Shown: positions 1 through 6,772 of the stretch, in pieces
Numbering within the stretch: the stretch's first letter is position 1
How the letters are laid out: each line of letters starts with the position of its first letter
DNA from: Candidatus Dormiibacterota bacterium
Lineage (GTDB): Bacteria; Chloroflexota; Dormibacteria; Aeolococcales; Aeolococcaceae
Direction: 5' to 3'
NCBI GenBank assembly: GCA_003170875.1
Contig: PMYJ01000166.1
Coordinates: forward strand, 4,977-11,748
DNA: 6,772 nt
Notes under the pieces: model-generated
The model's input: the letters and a program-made list of their open reading frames with translations, nothing else
Databases searched by the model: none
What the model was told of the DNA's origin: nothing
Translations under genes and position numbers: made by a program

Positions 1-1678
1 GCGCCTCGGCCAGCTCACCCGGTTGGGCGGGGAGTGTCGCGCGGTCCTCGATGCAGGCCATGGTCACCCGTTCGGCGCCCAGCCGCAGCGCGGTGCGCGC
101 CGCATCGACGGCGACATCGCCACCCCCGACCACCACCACACGCGGTCCCACGGCGAGGGGGTCACCGAGTGCCCGGGACCTCAGCAGATCGACGCCCCCG
201 ATCACCCCGGAGAGCCCCCGCCCCTCGAGCGGAAGCAGCCGTGCCTGGGGCAGACCGAGAGCGAGCAGCACCGCCCCGTATCCCGAGGCGAGCAGGGAGT
301 CCACCGTGTAGTCCCGACCGCACCGCTCGCCGGCGCGCAGCTCGACGCCGTGGGCGAGCACACGCTCCACCTCGGAGGCGACGACCTCACGGGGCAGCCG
401 GTATTCGGGCACGCCGAGCCAGAGCATGCCGCCCGCCACCGGCTGGGCCTCGAAGACGGTGACCGGATAGCCGAGCAGAGCCAGGTCACGAGCCGCGGTC
501 AGACCGGCGGGGCCCGCCCCCACCACCGCCACCCGATCCTCGAACCGGCGCGCCGGCGACTCGACCGGGTCGGCGGCGCCGGCCTGGTCGGCCACGAAGC
601 GCTTGATGGCGGCGATCGCGACCGGCTGGTCGAGACGGCCCCGGGTGCACTGCTCCTCGCACTCGTGGGGGCAGATGCGCCCGCAGACGCTCGGGAACGG
701 GTTGGGTGCGCTGGCGACCCGGTAGGCATCCGCCCACCGACCCTGGGCGGCCAGCGCGATGTAACCCTGGGCCGCGGTGTGCGCCGGGCAGGTGGAGGTG
801 CAGGGGGCCCAGCCCCGGTTGTCGATGGCGAAGGTGGACGGGACCGCGTTGGCGAAGGGGCGAGAGATCGCCTTGCGCCGCGTCACCCCGAGATCGAACT
901 CGCTCTCCAGCTCGACCGGGCACACCGGGGTGCAGGACCCGCAGCCGACGCACTGGTCGCTCACGAACCGCGGGTTGTGACGGAGCCGGACCCGGAACTC
1001 ACCGGGTGGTCCGCTCAACGCGATCACCTCGGTCAGGGTGTGCACGTTGATCCGGTAGTCGGTCGCAGCGTTGGCAAGCCGCGGACCAAGCGAGCACATC
1101 GCGCAGTCCTCGGTCGGGAATGTCTTGGAGAGCCGGGCCATGTACCCGCCCAGCGATTGCTCCCGCTCGACGAGGTGGACCGTGATCCCGGCACCGGCCA
1201 GCTCCTCGGCCGTCGAGAGCCCGCCGATGCCGCCGCCCACGACGAGCGCGGAGCGGTTCAGGAAGGTGCGCGACGGCTGGAGCGGGCGCTGCCGTCCGGC
1301 GCGGGCGACGGCCGCGGCGAGCACGGTCGCAGCCTTGCGCTGCGCCTTCTCGGGCTCGTGGCGGTGGATGAAGGCACAGCCCTCGCGGAGGTTGGCGAAG
1401 GCGACGGTGTTCTCACCGAGCTCCAGGTCGCGCGCGATCCGCTCGAAGGTGGGGCCCTGGAAGCGACGGGAGCAGGAGCCGATGACGATCCGGTCCAGGC
1501 CACGGTCGGCGACCACATCCTCGATCAACCGGCGCCCCTCGGCGCCGCAGAGGAACTGAGAGACGGTGACATTCACAACCCCGTCGAGTGACCGTCCACC
1601 GATGGCCAGCGCGGGGAGGTCGAGGACGCCGGAGATGTTGCCCCCGCACTCGCAGAGGAAGACGCCGCAGCGGATCAC
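1..1678 (-). CDS. hdrA: HdrA-like flavoprotein fused to a GltD/NfnB-type NAD(P)H oxidoreductase module (partial, runs off left edge)
   Basis: Hand translation from a GTG at 1678, which overlaps the hdrB stop as GTGA, is open for 559 codons to the window edge; the stop lies outside. Residues 1-140 look like the HdrA N-terminal region: VFLCECGGNISG near 6-17, GSCSRRFQGPTFE near 67-79 and ANLREGCAFIH near 95-105. A dinucleotide-binding motif VVGGGIGGLSTA follows at 146-157, then TEDCAMC (C192, C195) and a ferredoxin motif C243xxC246xxC249xxxC253P. From about residue 290 the sequence changes to the cysteine-rich N-terminal domain of glutamate synthase small subunit and NfnB: PCxxxCP (C293, C297) and VCGRICPHEC (C332, C336, C340) with C344. 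A second FAD motif VVGAGPAGL (385-393) and a nucleotide-binding VVVVGGGDVAVDAA (514-527) follow. The likely role is a cytosolic flavin/Fe-S electron hub between a pyridine nucleotide and HdrB. Family assignment is firm; substrate and bifurcation are inference. No frameshift is needed. Confidence 0.9.
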   Translation of the reverse strand, partial: MIRCGVFLCECGGNISGVLDLPALAIGGRSLDGVVNVTVSQFLCGAEGRRLIEDVVADRGLDRIVIGSCSRRFQGPTFERIARDLELGENTVAFANLREGCAFIHRHEPEKAQRKAATVLAAAVARAGRQRPLQPSRTFLNRSALVVGGGIGGLSTAEELAGAGITVHLVEREQSLGGYMARLSKTFPTEDCAMCSLGPRLANAATDYRINVHTLTEVIALSGPPGEFRVRLRHNPRFVSDQCVGCGSCTPVCPVELESEFDLGVTRRKAISRPFANAVPSTFAIDNRGWAPCTSTCPAHTAAQGYIALAAQGRWADAYRVASAPNPFPSVCGRICPHECEEQCTRGRLDQPVAIAAIKRFVADQAGAADPVESPARRFEDRVAVVGAGPAGLTAARDLALLGYPVTVFEAQPVAGGMLWLGVPEYRLPREVVASEVERVLAHGVELRAGERCGRDYTVDSLLASGYGAVLLALGLPQARLLPLEGRGLSGVIGGVDLLRSRALGDPLAVGPRVVVVGGGDVAVDAARTALRLGAERVTMACIEDRATLPAQPGELAEA

Positions 1679-2628
1679 ACGGGCGCCGCCTGGCGAGCTC
1701 CGATCCGGGTGAGCAGCGGCTCCAGGTCCTGAGAATGGGCGGCGACGCCGCAGACGGTGTCCGGGTCCGCGCCGAGCGCCAGCGCCACCAGCTGCTGCAC
1801 GTGCAGATGCACGAAGGGGTACTCCTCGTCGGACATGCGCTCGATGATGCTGTGATGCCGGTCGAACTGAACCGTGCAATTCGGGCACATGTGCACGCAG
1901 ACGTCGACCTTCTCGGCGGCGAGGCGTCGCAGCTTCTCCCGGGTCACGGCCATCGACATCGAGGGGTTGACGAAGCGCTGGCGGAAGCCGGCCCCGCAGT
2001 GGGTCGTCTTCTCCGGGTAGTTGCCAGTGCTGATCACCCCGGCGGGCTCGAGCAGGTCCTCCGCCAGCATCAGGTTCTCGCTGTCGCCGAGCACCTCGTC
2101 GGGGAAGACCTTGCAGTAGTGACAGGCGGGGTGGCTCGCCACCCGGATGCCGCCGAGGCGGCGGCGCACCAGCCCGGCCAGCTTCTCGTGCTGCGACCAG
2201 AGCACCTCGAGGACATGGCGGTGCTGGATCGTCTGGGCGATGGTGTCGTCGTAGACACGCCCGATCTCGGACAGAGACCGGTTGACCTCCTCGCGGTGCT
2301 CGGGGACCTCGAGAACCCGCTGCGCCTTCTTGTTAATCGCGTAGCAGGTGGAGCAGAGGTAGGCCTGGACGGGATGCCCCGCCTCCACCGCGACGCACGC
2401 GTTCCGCGCGGCGATCGCCAGGGTGGTCGCGAAGGGCATCAGGTCGGTGTAATAGCCCATCCCGGTGCAGCAGGTCTGCTCGGGATTGACGATGTACTCG
2501 ACCCCGAGCTTCTCGAAGAGCCATTTGGTGGCTGCCTCGGCGCCCGGGTACTCACTGGAGACCATGCAGCTGCGGAAGAGCTGCACGCCGCCTCCGATGG
2601 GATCGACCTCCGGCGTCGTGTGTGGCAT
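1675..2628 (-). CDS. hdrB: HdrB-like subunit with two CCG domains (heterodisulfide reductase family)
   Basis: A 317-residue soluble protein close to the usual HdrB length (about 300). HdrB of methanogens holds two non-cubane [4Fe-4S] clusters in cysteine-rich CCG domains and reduces a heterodisulfide; in bacteria, homologues serve other, mostly unknown, acceptors. Domain 1 is complete: C21, CC at 53-54, CSTC at 92-95. Domain 2 has C169xxC172, C211 and C248xxC251, but the expected CC pair reads H210-C211. C244 is an extra nearby cysteine. No signal peptide or membrane segment is seen. The start is uncertain. ATG 2628 is preceded in frame by a stop at 2650-2652 and has only a weak, distant purine run. 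GTG 2586 (codon 15) sits 4 nt after GGAGG and would give MQLFRSCM, closer to the family N-terminus. The gene overlaps the HdrA-like gene by 4 nt, so the two products are probably made together. HdrC is not next to it. Confidence 0.9.
   Translation of the reverse strand: MPHTTPEVDPIGGGVQLFRSCMVSSEYPGAEAATKWLFEKLGVEYIVNPEQTCCTGMGYYTDLMPFATTLAIAARNACVAVEAGHPVQAYLCSTCYAINKKAQRVLEVPEHREEVNRSLSEIGRVYDDTIAQTIQHRHVLEVLWSQHEKLAGLVRRRLGGIRVASHPACHYCKVFPDEVLGDSENLMLAEDLLEPAGVISTGNYPEKTTHCGAGFRQRFVNPSMSMAVTREKLRRLAAEKVDVCVHMCPNCTVQFDRHHSIIERMSDEEYPFVHLHVQQLVALALGADPDTVCGVAAHSQDLEPLLTRIGARQAAPV
2591..2595 (-). promoter_or_regulatory. Shine-Dalgarno-like GGAGG before an alternative hdrB start
   Basis: On the minus strand GGAGG lies 4 nt upstream of GTG at 2586-2584, inside the longer hdrB reading frame. 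It also encodes part of an IGGG run, so it may be coincidental. It matters because it favours a 303-residue HdrB whose N-terminus fits the family better than the ATG at 2628, which lacks a comparable site. Confidence 0.35.
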
Positions 2629-2665
2629 GGTGCGGCTCTGTCTCTCTCGTCAGTGAAATGGCACT

Positions 2666-2729
2666 CGGCGCGGGGCGCTGAGGGCCGGGGCGCGATCAAC
2701 CGGGCCAGCTGAGCCTCGATTCCGCGCCG
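2666..2729. repeat. Long-range inverted repeat in the hdrB leader
   Basis: Perfect 8-bp arms CGGCGCGG (2666-2673) and CCGCGCCG (2722-2729) are separated by 48 nt. In the hdrB leader RNA they could pair to enclose most of the untranslated region. In DNA this GC-rich an 8-bp match can arise by chance. Confidence 0.3.
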
Positions 2730-2745
2730 TGACTCTTGCACGCAC

Positions 2746-2769
2746 AACCCCTGGTGAACAAGGGATGTT
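2746..2769. repeat. Imperfect palindrome, operator-like
   Basis: Plus strand AAC at 2746-2748 and CCCT at 2749-2752 mirror AGGG at 2761-2764 and GTT at 2767-2769, around an 8-nt centre; two extra bases (2765-2766) break the symmetry. It sits just downstream, in the hdrB direction, of the TANNNT-like sequence, which is a usual place for a repressor site. No known regulator motif was recognised. Confidence 0.25.
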
Positions 2770-2783
2770 ATCCGAGGCTAAGT

Positions 2784-2798
2784 TTCTCTCTTAGAGAA
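2784..2798. repeat. Small perfect hairpin overlapping the hypA stop codon
   Basis: Arms TTCTCT (2784-2789) and AGAGAA (2793-2798) flank a 3-nt loop, and the hypA TAA lies within it at 2791-2793. The AT-rich 6-bp stem is weak and no run of T follows in the transcript, so it is not a classical intrinsic terminator. It could be a protein-binding site or a minor 3' structure. Confidence 0.3.
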
Positions 2799-3141
2799 CG
2801 ATGCCATCGTCGTCAGCAAGGCGGACCGCGATCAGCTCGAGGGCGTCGGGCGCCTCGTGGACGCGACCGCAGGCGGGACAGACCACCATGTGGCCGGCGC
2901 ACTGCTCCGGATCGACCTCTCCGGAGAACCCGCACCCGCAGGTCAGCACCTGACGCACCGTCTCGATCTCCAGGACGGCGCCTGCCAGCGCGCCCTCCGC
3001 CGTGAGGTGGGCAAAGGCCTCGGCGAGCTCGTCCGCATCGACGCCGTCGGGGCAGCGCACCTGGACGGCGGCTACCTGGCGCCCCCCGGCGCGCCGCGCA
3101 CACTCCGCGACCAGCTCGGTGACCAGGGAGAGCTCATGCAT
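2791..3141 (-). CDS. hypA: HypA hydrogenase nickel-insertion accessory protein
   Basis: A 116-residue protein that opens with the family signature MHELSLVTELV. In known HypA proteins the N-terminal Met-His-Glu binds nickel and, with HypB, delivers it to the hydrogenase large subunit, here HoxH. The start at 3141 is chosen for this motif; the frame is open 13 codons further upstream but that would bury the nickel-binding N-terminus. The zinc site has CPAC at 88-91 as expected, but its first half is CGC (C68, C70), one residue shorter than the common CxxC, with an extra C81. The gene overlaps the end of hoxW by 8 nt and has no good ribosome-binding site, so it is probably translated by coupling to hoxW. 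It is the last gene of the hydrogenase block. hypB and the other hyp genes are not visible. Confidence 0.93.
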   Translation of the reverse strand: MHELSLVTELVAECARRAGGRQVAAVQVRCPDGVDADELAEAFAHLTAEGALAGAVLEIETVRQVLTCGCGFSGEVDPEQCAGHMVVCPACGRVHEAPDALELIAVRLADDDGIVL

Positions 3142-3649
3142 GGGGTATGGAGACGCTCCCCGTCCCCTTCTCGATGGCATGCAGGACGGCCTCGACGGCG
3201 CGCGGGACGGCCAGCCTCACCGCTCCCGACAGCTCCGCACCGGGCTCGAAGCTCTCCGCCCCGACGCTGACGAGCACCGCGTCCGGAGTGGCGGAGTAGA
3301 GGTCGCGGGTAAGGGCGAGGAGGTCCTCCGGGCCCATGCCGTGCGAGAAGGGGTCGAGCGATCGCACCGCACCGGGACCACCGGTGGCGCCGGCCCCCGC
3401 GGCGTCATCCTGGGGCCGCCGGGGGGCGACCGGGCGGACGGTCACCGAGCCAACCGGCCGGTCGGCGGCGGCATCGACGAAGACGACCAGCCGCGCCCGG
3501 CTGGCGTCGTCGGCCAGCTCGGGAAGGAGCTGGTCAGAGACGATCACCGACGCGCCGGTACCGGCCAGCCTAACGTTGAGCAGCTCTCCCACCTCCGGCC
3601 CCACGGCGTCGTCGCCGCGCAGCGTGTTGCCAGAGGCGACGACCAGCAC
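3134..3649 (-). CDS. hoxW: HoxW-type [NiFe]-hydrogenase maturation endopeptidase
   Basis: A 171-residue member of the HybD/HoxW protease family. These enzymes clip the C-terminal tail of the large subunit once nickel is in place. Visible family motifs are GNTLRGDDAVG (7-17), DQLLPELAD near 39-47, VVFVDA near 55-60 and FSHGMGPEDLLAL near 101-113. By analogy with HybD, D14, D59 and H103 are the likely nickel-sensing residues. The QLLPEL stretch is typical of proteases acting on group 3 hydrogenases, which fits HoxH as substrate. A Pro/Gly/Ala-rich insert at about 77-94 looks like a flexible loop. The start is GTG 3649; the frame stays open upstream but offers no ATG, GTG or TTG back to the end of hoxH. 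The ribosome-binding site is poor, since a G-run directly abuts the start. It follows hoxH by 85 bp and overlaps hypA by 8 nt. Confidence 0.93.
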   Translation of the reverse strand: MLVVASGNTLRGDDAVGPEVGELLNVRLAGTGASVIVSDQLLPELADDASRARLVVFVDAAADRPVGSVTVRPVAPRRPQDDAAGAGATGGPGAVRSLDPFSHGMGPEDLLALTRDLYSATPDAVLVSVGAESFEPGAELSGAVRLAVPRAVEAVLHAIEKGTGSVSIPHA

Positions 3650-3734
3650 CCCCCAGTGGGTCAGCGCAGCGGGTTCGCCCCCCAGTGCGGGGCTCAGGCC
3701 TGCCCCGCCCGGCGCGTGGTCGTTCCGCCCGCCA
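3650..3734 (-). other. hoxH-hoxW spacer with mini-ORF, direct repeat and hairpin
   Basis: This 85-bp gap breaks the otherwise overlapping operon. The hoxH stop forms TGATG with an ATG at 3735-3733 that opens a 13-codon frame (MAGGTTTRRAGQA) ending at 3694. A 10-bp direct repeat, CACTGGGGGG on the minus strand, occurs at 3678-3687 and again at 3649-3658, the second copy running into the hoxW GTG. The first copy can also form a GC hairpin (arms 3677-3681 and 3689-3693). These could tune hoxW translation relative to hoxH, but such short G-runs are common in GC-rich DNA. Confidence 0.3.
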
Positions 3735-5151
<1,417 letters not shown>

Positions 5152-5159
<8 letters not shown>

Positions 5160-5682
5160 AGCAGGTCACCCCCGCGGTAACGGGCACCCGCCCGGAGATC
5201 AGATCGTCGAGGACGCTGTGGATCAGGTCGGCCGAGGGCGGGCATCCCGGTACGAAGACATCGACCTTGACCACGGCGTGCACCGGACGTGACATCGCAA
5301 GGAGGCGCGGCACCATCGGGCCCGGGAGCTGGCGGTTGATGGTGGCGTTCTCCAGATAGGCGCGCTCGAGGATCGCAGCCGGCCCGATCTGGTTGCGCAT
5401 CCCGGGGACGTTGGAGGTGACGGCACAGTCGCCGAGGGATACCAGGATGCGCGTGTTGCGGCGGACCTCGTGGATCTTGCGCAGGTCGTCCTCGGAGCTG
5501 ACCGCCCCCTCGACCAAGGTCACGTCCACGTCCTTGGGGAACTCCTTGAAGTCCACCAGAGCGCCGTAGACGAGGTCCACCCGATCGGTGATCTCGAGCA
5601 AGCGCTCGTCCATGTCGAGGAGCGACATGTGGCAGCCGGAGCAGCCGTCGAGCCAGATGGTGGCGAGGCGTGGCTTGCTCAT
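5152..5682 (-). CDS. hoxY: HoxY, small subunit of NAD-linked [NiFe]-hydrogenase
   Basis: A 176-residue small subunit that pairs with HoxH and passes electrons from the Ni-Fe site to the diaphorase arm. The four proximal [4Fe-4S] cluster ligands are visible: C14 and C17 in WLDGCSGCHMS, C86 in LGDCA, and C147 in VPGCPPSAD. It ends soon after that, without the additional cluster-binding region of periplasmic or F420-linked small subunits, as expected for HoxY. There is no twin-arginine leader, so it is cytosolic. The start ATG overlaps the hoxU stop as ATGA, with a GAGGG 9 nt upstream. It overlaps hoxH by 8 nt; tight coupling fits the equal amounts needed of both subunits. Confidence 0.97.
5166..5173 (-). 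promoter_or_regulatory. Ribosome-binding site deciding the TTG start of hoxH
   Basis: GGGGGTGA on the minus strand differs at one base from the GGAGGTGA part of the consensus complementary to 16S rRNA, and it ends 6 nt before the TTG at 5159. It overlaps the in-frame stop that blocks any earlier hoxH start, and so supports TTG as the true initiation codon. Confidence 0.6.
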
Positions 5683-6386
5683 CGCGTGCGTCCCTCATGA
5701 GCCACCAGATACGGCAGGTAGGGGCGGCGGCGCCGCGCCTCGGCGACCGACCTTCCCTTCTCGAAGAGCGCTCCAGTGGGGCACACCTGAACGCACTTCC
5801 CGCAACTGGTGCAGGTGTTGGAATCTCCCCAGGGGATGCCCATGTCGGTGATCAACCGGGCCTCGGTGCCGCGTCCCATCACGTCCCAGGTGTGGGCTCC
5901 CTCGATCTCGTCGCAGACGCGCACGCAGCGGGTGCAGAGTACGCAGCGGTTGTGGTCGATCCCGAAGCGCTCGTGGGTGGCGTCCACGCTCGCCTGTGGA
6001 CTGAGCAGGGGGAGGTCGAAGTGGGTGAGCCCGAGCTCGACCGCGAGGTCCTGGAGCTCGCAGTTGCGGTCGGCGACGCAGACCGAGCAGACATGGTTGC
6101 GCTCGGTGAAGAGCAGCTCGACGATCCGGCGCCGGTACGCGGTCAGCCGCTCAGAGTTGACGGTGACCTTCATCCCCTCGTCGATCGCGGTGACGCAGGC
6201 CGGGAGGAGCTTGCGCTGGCCCTCGACCTCGACCACGCACAGCCGGCAGGCGCCGACGTCGGAGAGACCCTGCAGATGACAGAGGGTGGGGATGGCGATC
6301 CCGTTCTCGCGCGCGACCTGGAGGATGGTGCCTCCGGTCTGACCGGCCACATCCCGGCCCTCAATGGTCAGGGTGAGCACGCTCAT
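5679..6386 (-). CDS. hoxU: HoxU, Fe-S (NuoG-like) diaphorase subunit of NAD-linked hydrogenase
   Basis: A 235-residue protein matching the N-terminal part of complex I subunit NuoG, the usual HoxU size. It carries an electron-wire series of clusters between HoxF and HoxY. A plant-type [2Fe-2S] domain comes first (C36, C47, C50, C64). Next is a His-ligated [4Fe-4S] motif, HVCSVCVADRNC (H98, C100, C103, C109). Two ferredoxin-type [4Fe-4S] motifs follow: C148xxC151xxC154xxxC158 and C192xxC195xxC198xxxC202P. The length and lack of the NuoG molybdopterin-like domain separate it from complex I NuoG. The ATG overlaps the hoxF stop (ATGA), and GGAGG 7 nt upstream makes a strong ribosome-binding site. 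It overlaps hoxY by 4 nt. A HydA/HndD-type iron hydrogenase is excluded because there is no H-cluster domain and [NiFe] genes follow. Confidence 0.96.
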   Translation of the reverse strand: MSVLTLTIEGRDVAGQTGGTILQVARENGIAIPTLCHLQGLSDVGACRLCVVEVEGQRKLLPACVTAIDEGMKVTVNSERLTAYRRRIVELLFTERNHVCSVCVADRNCELQDLAVELGLTHFDLPLLSPQASVDATHERFGIDHNRCVLCTRCVRVCDEIEGAHTWDVMGRGTEARLITDMGIPWGDSNTCTSCGKCVQVCPTGALFEKGRSVAEARRRRPYLPYLVAHEGRTR

Positions 6387-6772
6387 CGTGCGCCCTCCCC
6401 GGCCGCGACGGCGGCTTCTCGAGGCTCCATCTTGCAGACTCCCGCCGGACAGACATGGTCGTCGATATGGGCCATGTACTCGTCCCGGAAGTAGCGGAGG
6501 GTGGAGAAGACCGGGTTGGGCGAGCCCTGACCGAGCCCGCAGAGGCTGGTGTCGCGGACCATCGCGGCAAGCGACTCCAGCTCGGCCAGCTCGTCAGCGC
6601 TGGCCAGGCCGCGGGTGATGCGGTCCAGCAGGCGGTACATCTGGGTGGTGCCGACGCGGCACGGCACGCACTTGCCGCACGACTCCTCGCGGCAGAAGTC
6701 CATGAAGAACTTGGCCACGTCGACCATGCAGGTCCCCTGGTCCATGACGATCATGCCGCCGGAGCCCATGAT
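6383..6772 (-). CDS. hoxF: HoxF / NuoF-type NADH-binding diaphorase subunit (C-terminal 129 residues only)
   Basis: The frame is open to the right window edge, so only the C-terminus is seen; FMN and NADH sites lie outside. The visible part holds the C-terminal [4Fe-4S] cluster domain: ESCGKCVPCR gives three cysteines, and the fourth is in TSLCGLGQGSPNP. A short tail with HVCPAGVCK follows, as in HoxF, HndC and related NAD-linked hydrogenase or dehydrogenase subunits. In Hox enzymes HoxF binds FMN and NAD(H) and passes electrons to HoxU. It overlaps hoxU by 4 nt. A NuoF of complex I would look the same over this stretch, but the hoxUYH genes that follow decide in favour of HoxF. The cysteine pair in the tail could be a further metal or redox site, as in HndC-like proteins. 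Confidence 0.93.
   Translation of the reverse strand: MMGSGGMIVMDQGTCMVDVAKFFMDFCREESCGKCVPCRVGTTQMYRLLDRITRGLASADELAELESLAAMVRDTSLCGLGQGSPNPVFSTLRYFRDEYMAHIDDHVCPAGVCKMEPREAAVAAGEGAR

Larger units (their letters stand above)
2629..2790 (-). promoter_or_regulatory. Non-coding gap between hypA and hdrB; possible promoter/operator region
   Basis: This 162-bp gap is the longest in the window, whereas most other genes overlap. The hypA-proximal part (about 2757-2800) is visibly richer in A+T than its surroundings and contains TAACAT (2770-2765 on the minus strand), which fits a TANNNT -10 pattern, but no good -35 element is seen at the right distance. Three inverted repeats lie in or at the edge of the gap (2784-2798, 2746-2769, 2666-2729). 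The likely reading is a second promoter or a processing/attenuation site for the hdrBA genes. Read-through from the hox operon is equally possible. Confidence 0.3.

Noticed and set aside
23..1591. 522-codon open frame on the plus strand
   Set aside because: It is exactly antisense to the HdrA-GltD frame, which carries many intact motifs. Its translation is low-complexity (G/R/E/H-rich) without recognisable domains, typical of shadow frames in GC-rich DNA.
1588..2712. 374-codon open frame on the plus strand
   Set aside because: Antisense to hdrB, whose CCG motifs leave no doubt about the coding strand.
2784..2798. Intrinsic terminator after hypA
   Set aside because: The 6-bp stem is AT-rich and no T-run follows in the transcribed direction, so termination is not supported; kept only as an inverted repeat.
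5670..6494. 274-codon open frame on the plus strand
   Set aside because: Antisense to hoxU and the hoxF end; no domain signature.

Overview
The window is a compact, GC-rich (roughly two-thirds G+C) stretch of bacterial DNA. Every supported gene lies on the minus strand, so transcription runs from the right edge to the left edge. Short ATGA, GTGA or 8-nt overlaps between most genes, together with GTG and TTG starts, suggest a high-GC bacterium such as an actinobacterium. The lineage is inference only; there is no rRNA or other marker gene here.

Right block (6772 down to 2791) is a NAD(H)-linked bidirectional [NiFe]-hydrogenase operon of the Hox type (group 3d). In transcription order it holds the C-terminal end of hoxF (cut by the window edge), hoxU, hoxY, hoxH, hoxW (protease that matures HoxH) and hypA (nickel delivery). 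HoxF and HoxU form the diaphorase arm that exchanges electrons with NAD(H). HoxY and HoxH form the hydrogenase arm. HoxH keeps both CxxC nickel motifs and a 24-residue tail after the cleavage-site His. hoxE is not visible and could lie beyond the right edge.

Middle (2790 to 2629) is a 162-bp non-coding gap, the largest in the window. It has an AT-richer patch and several inverted repeats. It may carry a separate promoter or operator for the left block, but no convincing promoter can be read.

Left block (2628 to the left edge) holds two genes overlapping by 4 nt: an HdrB-like protein with two CCG domains, and an HdrA-like flavoprotein. The HdrA-like reading frame does not appear as a closed ORF because its stop lies outside the window; it was translated by hand and is open for 559 codons. 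It is a chimera: an HdrA N-terminal region with FAD motif and ferredoxin cluster runs directly into a GltD/NfnB-type module with its own cysteine-rich domain, a second FAD motif and a pyridine-nucleotide-binding fold.

Inferred whole: a soluble hydrogenase that interconverts H2 and NAD(H), next to an HdrAB-like thiol/disulfide (or similar) redox module whose flavoprotein has acquired its own pyridine-nucleotide-binding domain. The two could share a NADH pool or form one flavin-based electron-bifurcating assembly. HdrC and the substrate of the HdrB-like subunit are not visible. The most interesting features are the HdrA-GltD chimera, its pairing with a Hox hydrogenase, and a Cys-to-His change in the second CCG motif of HdrB.
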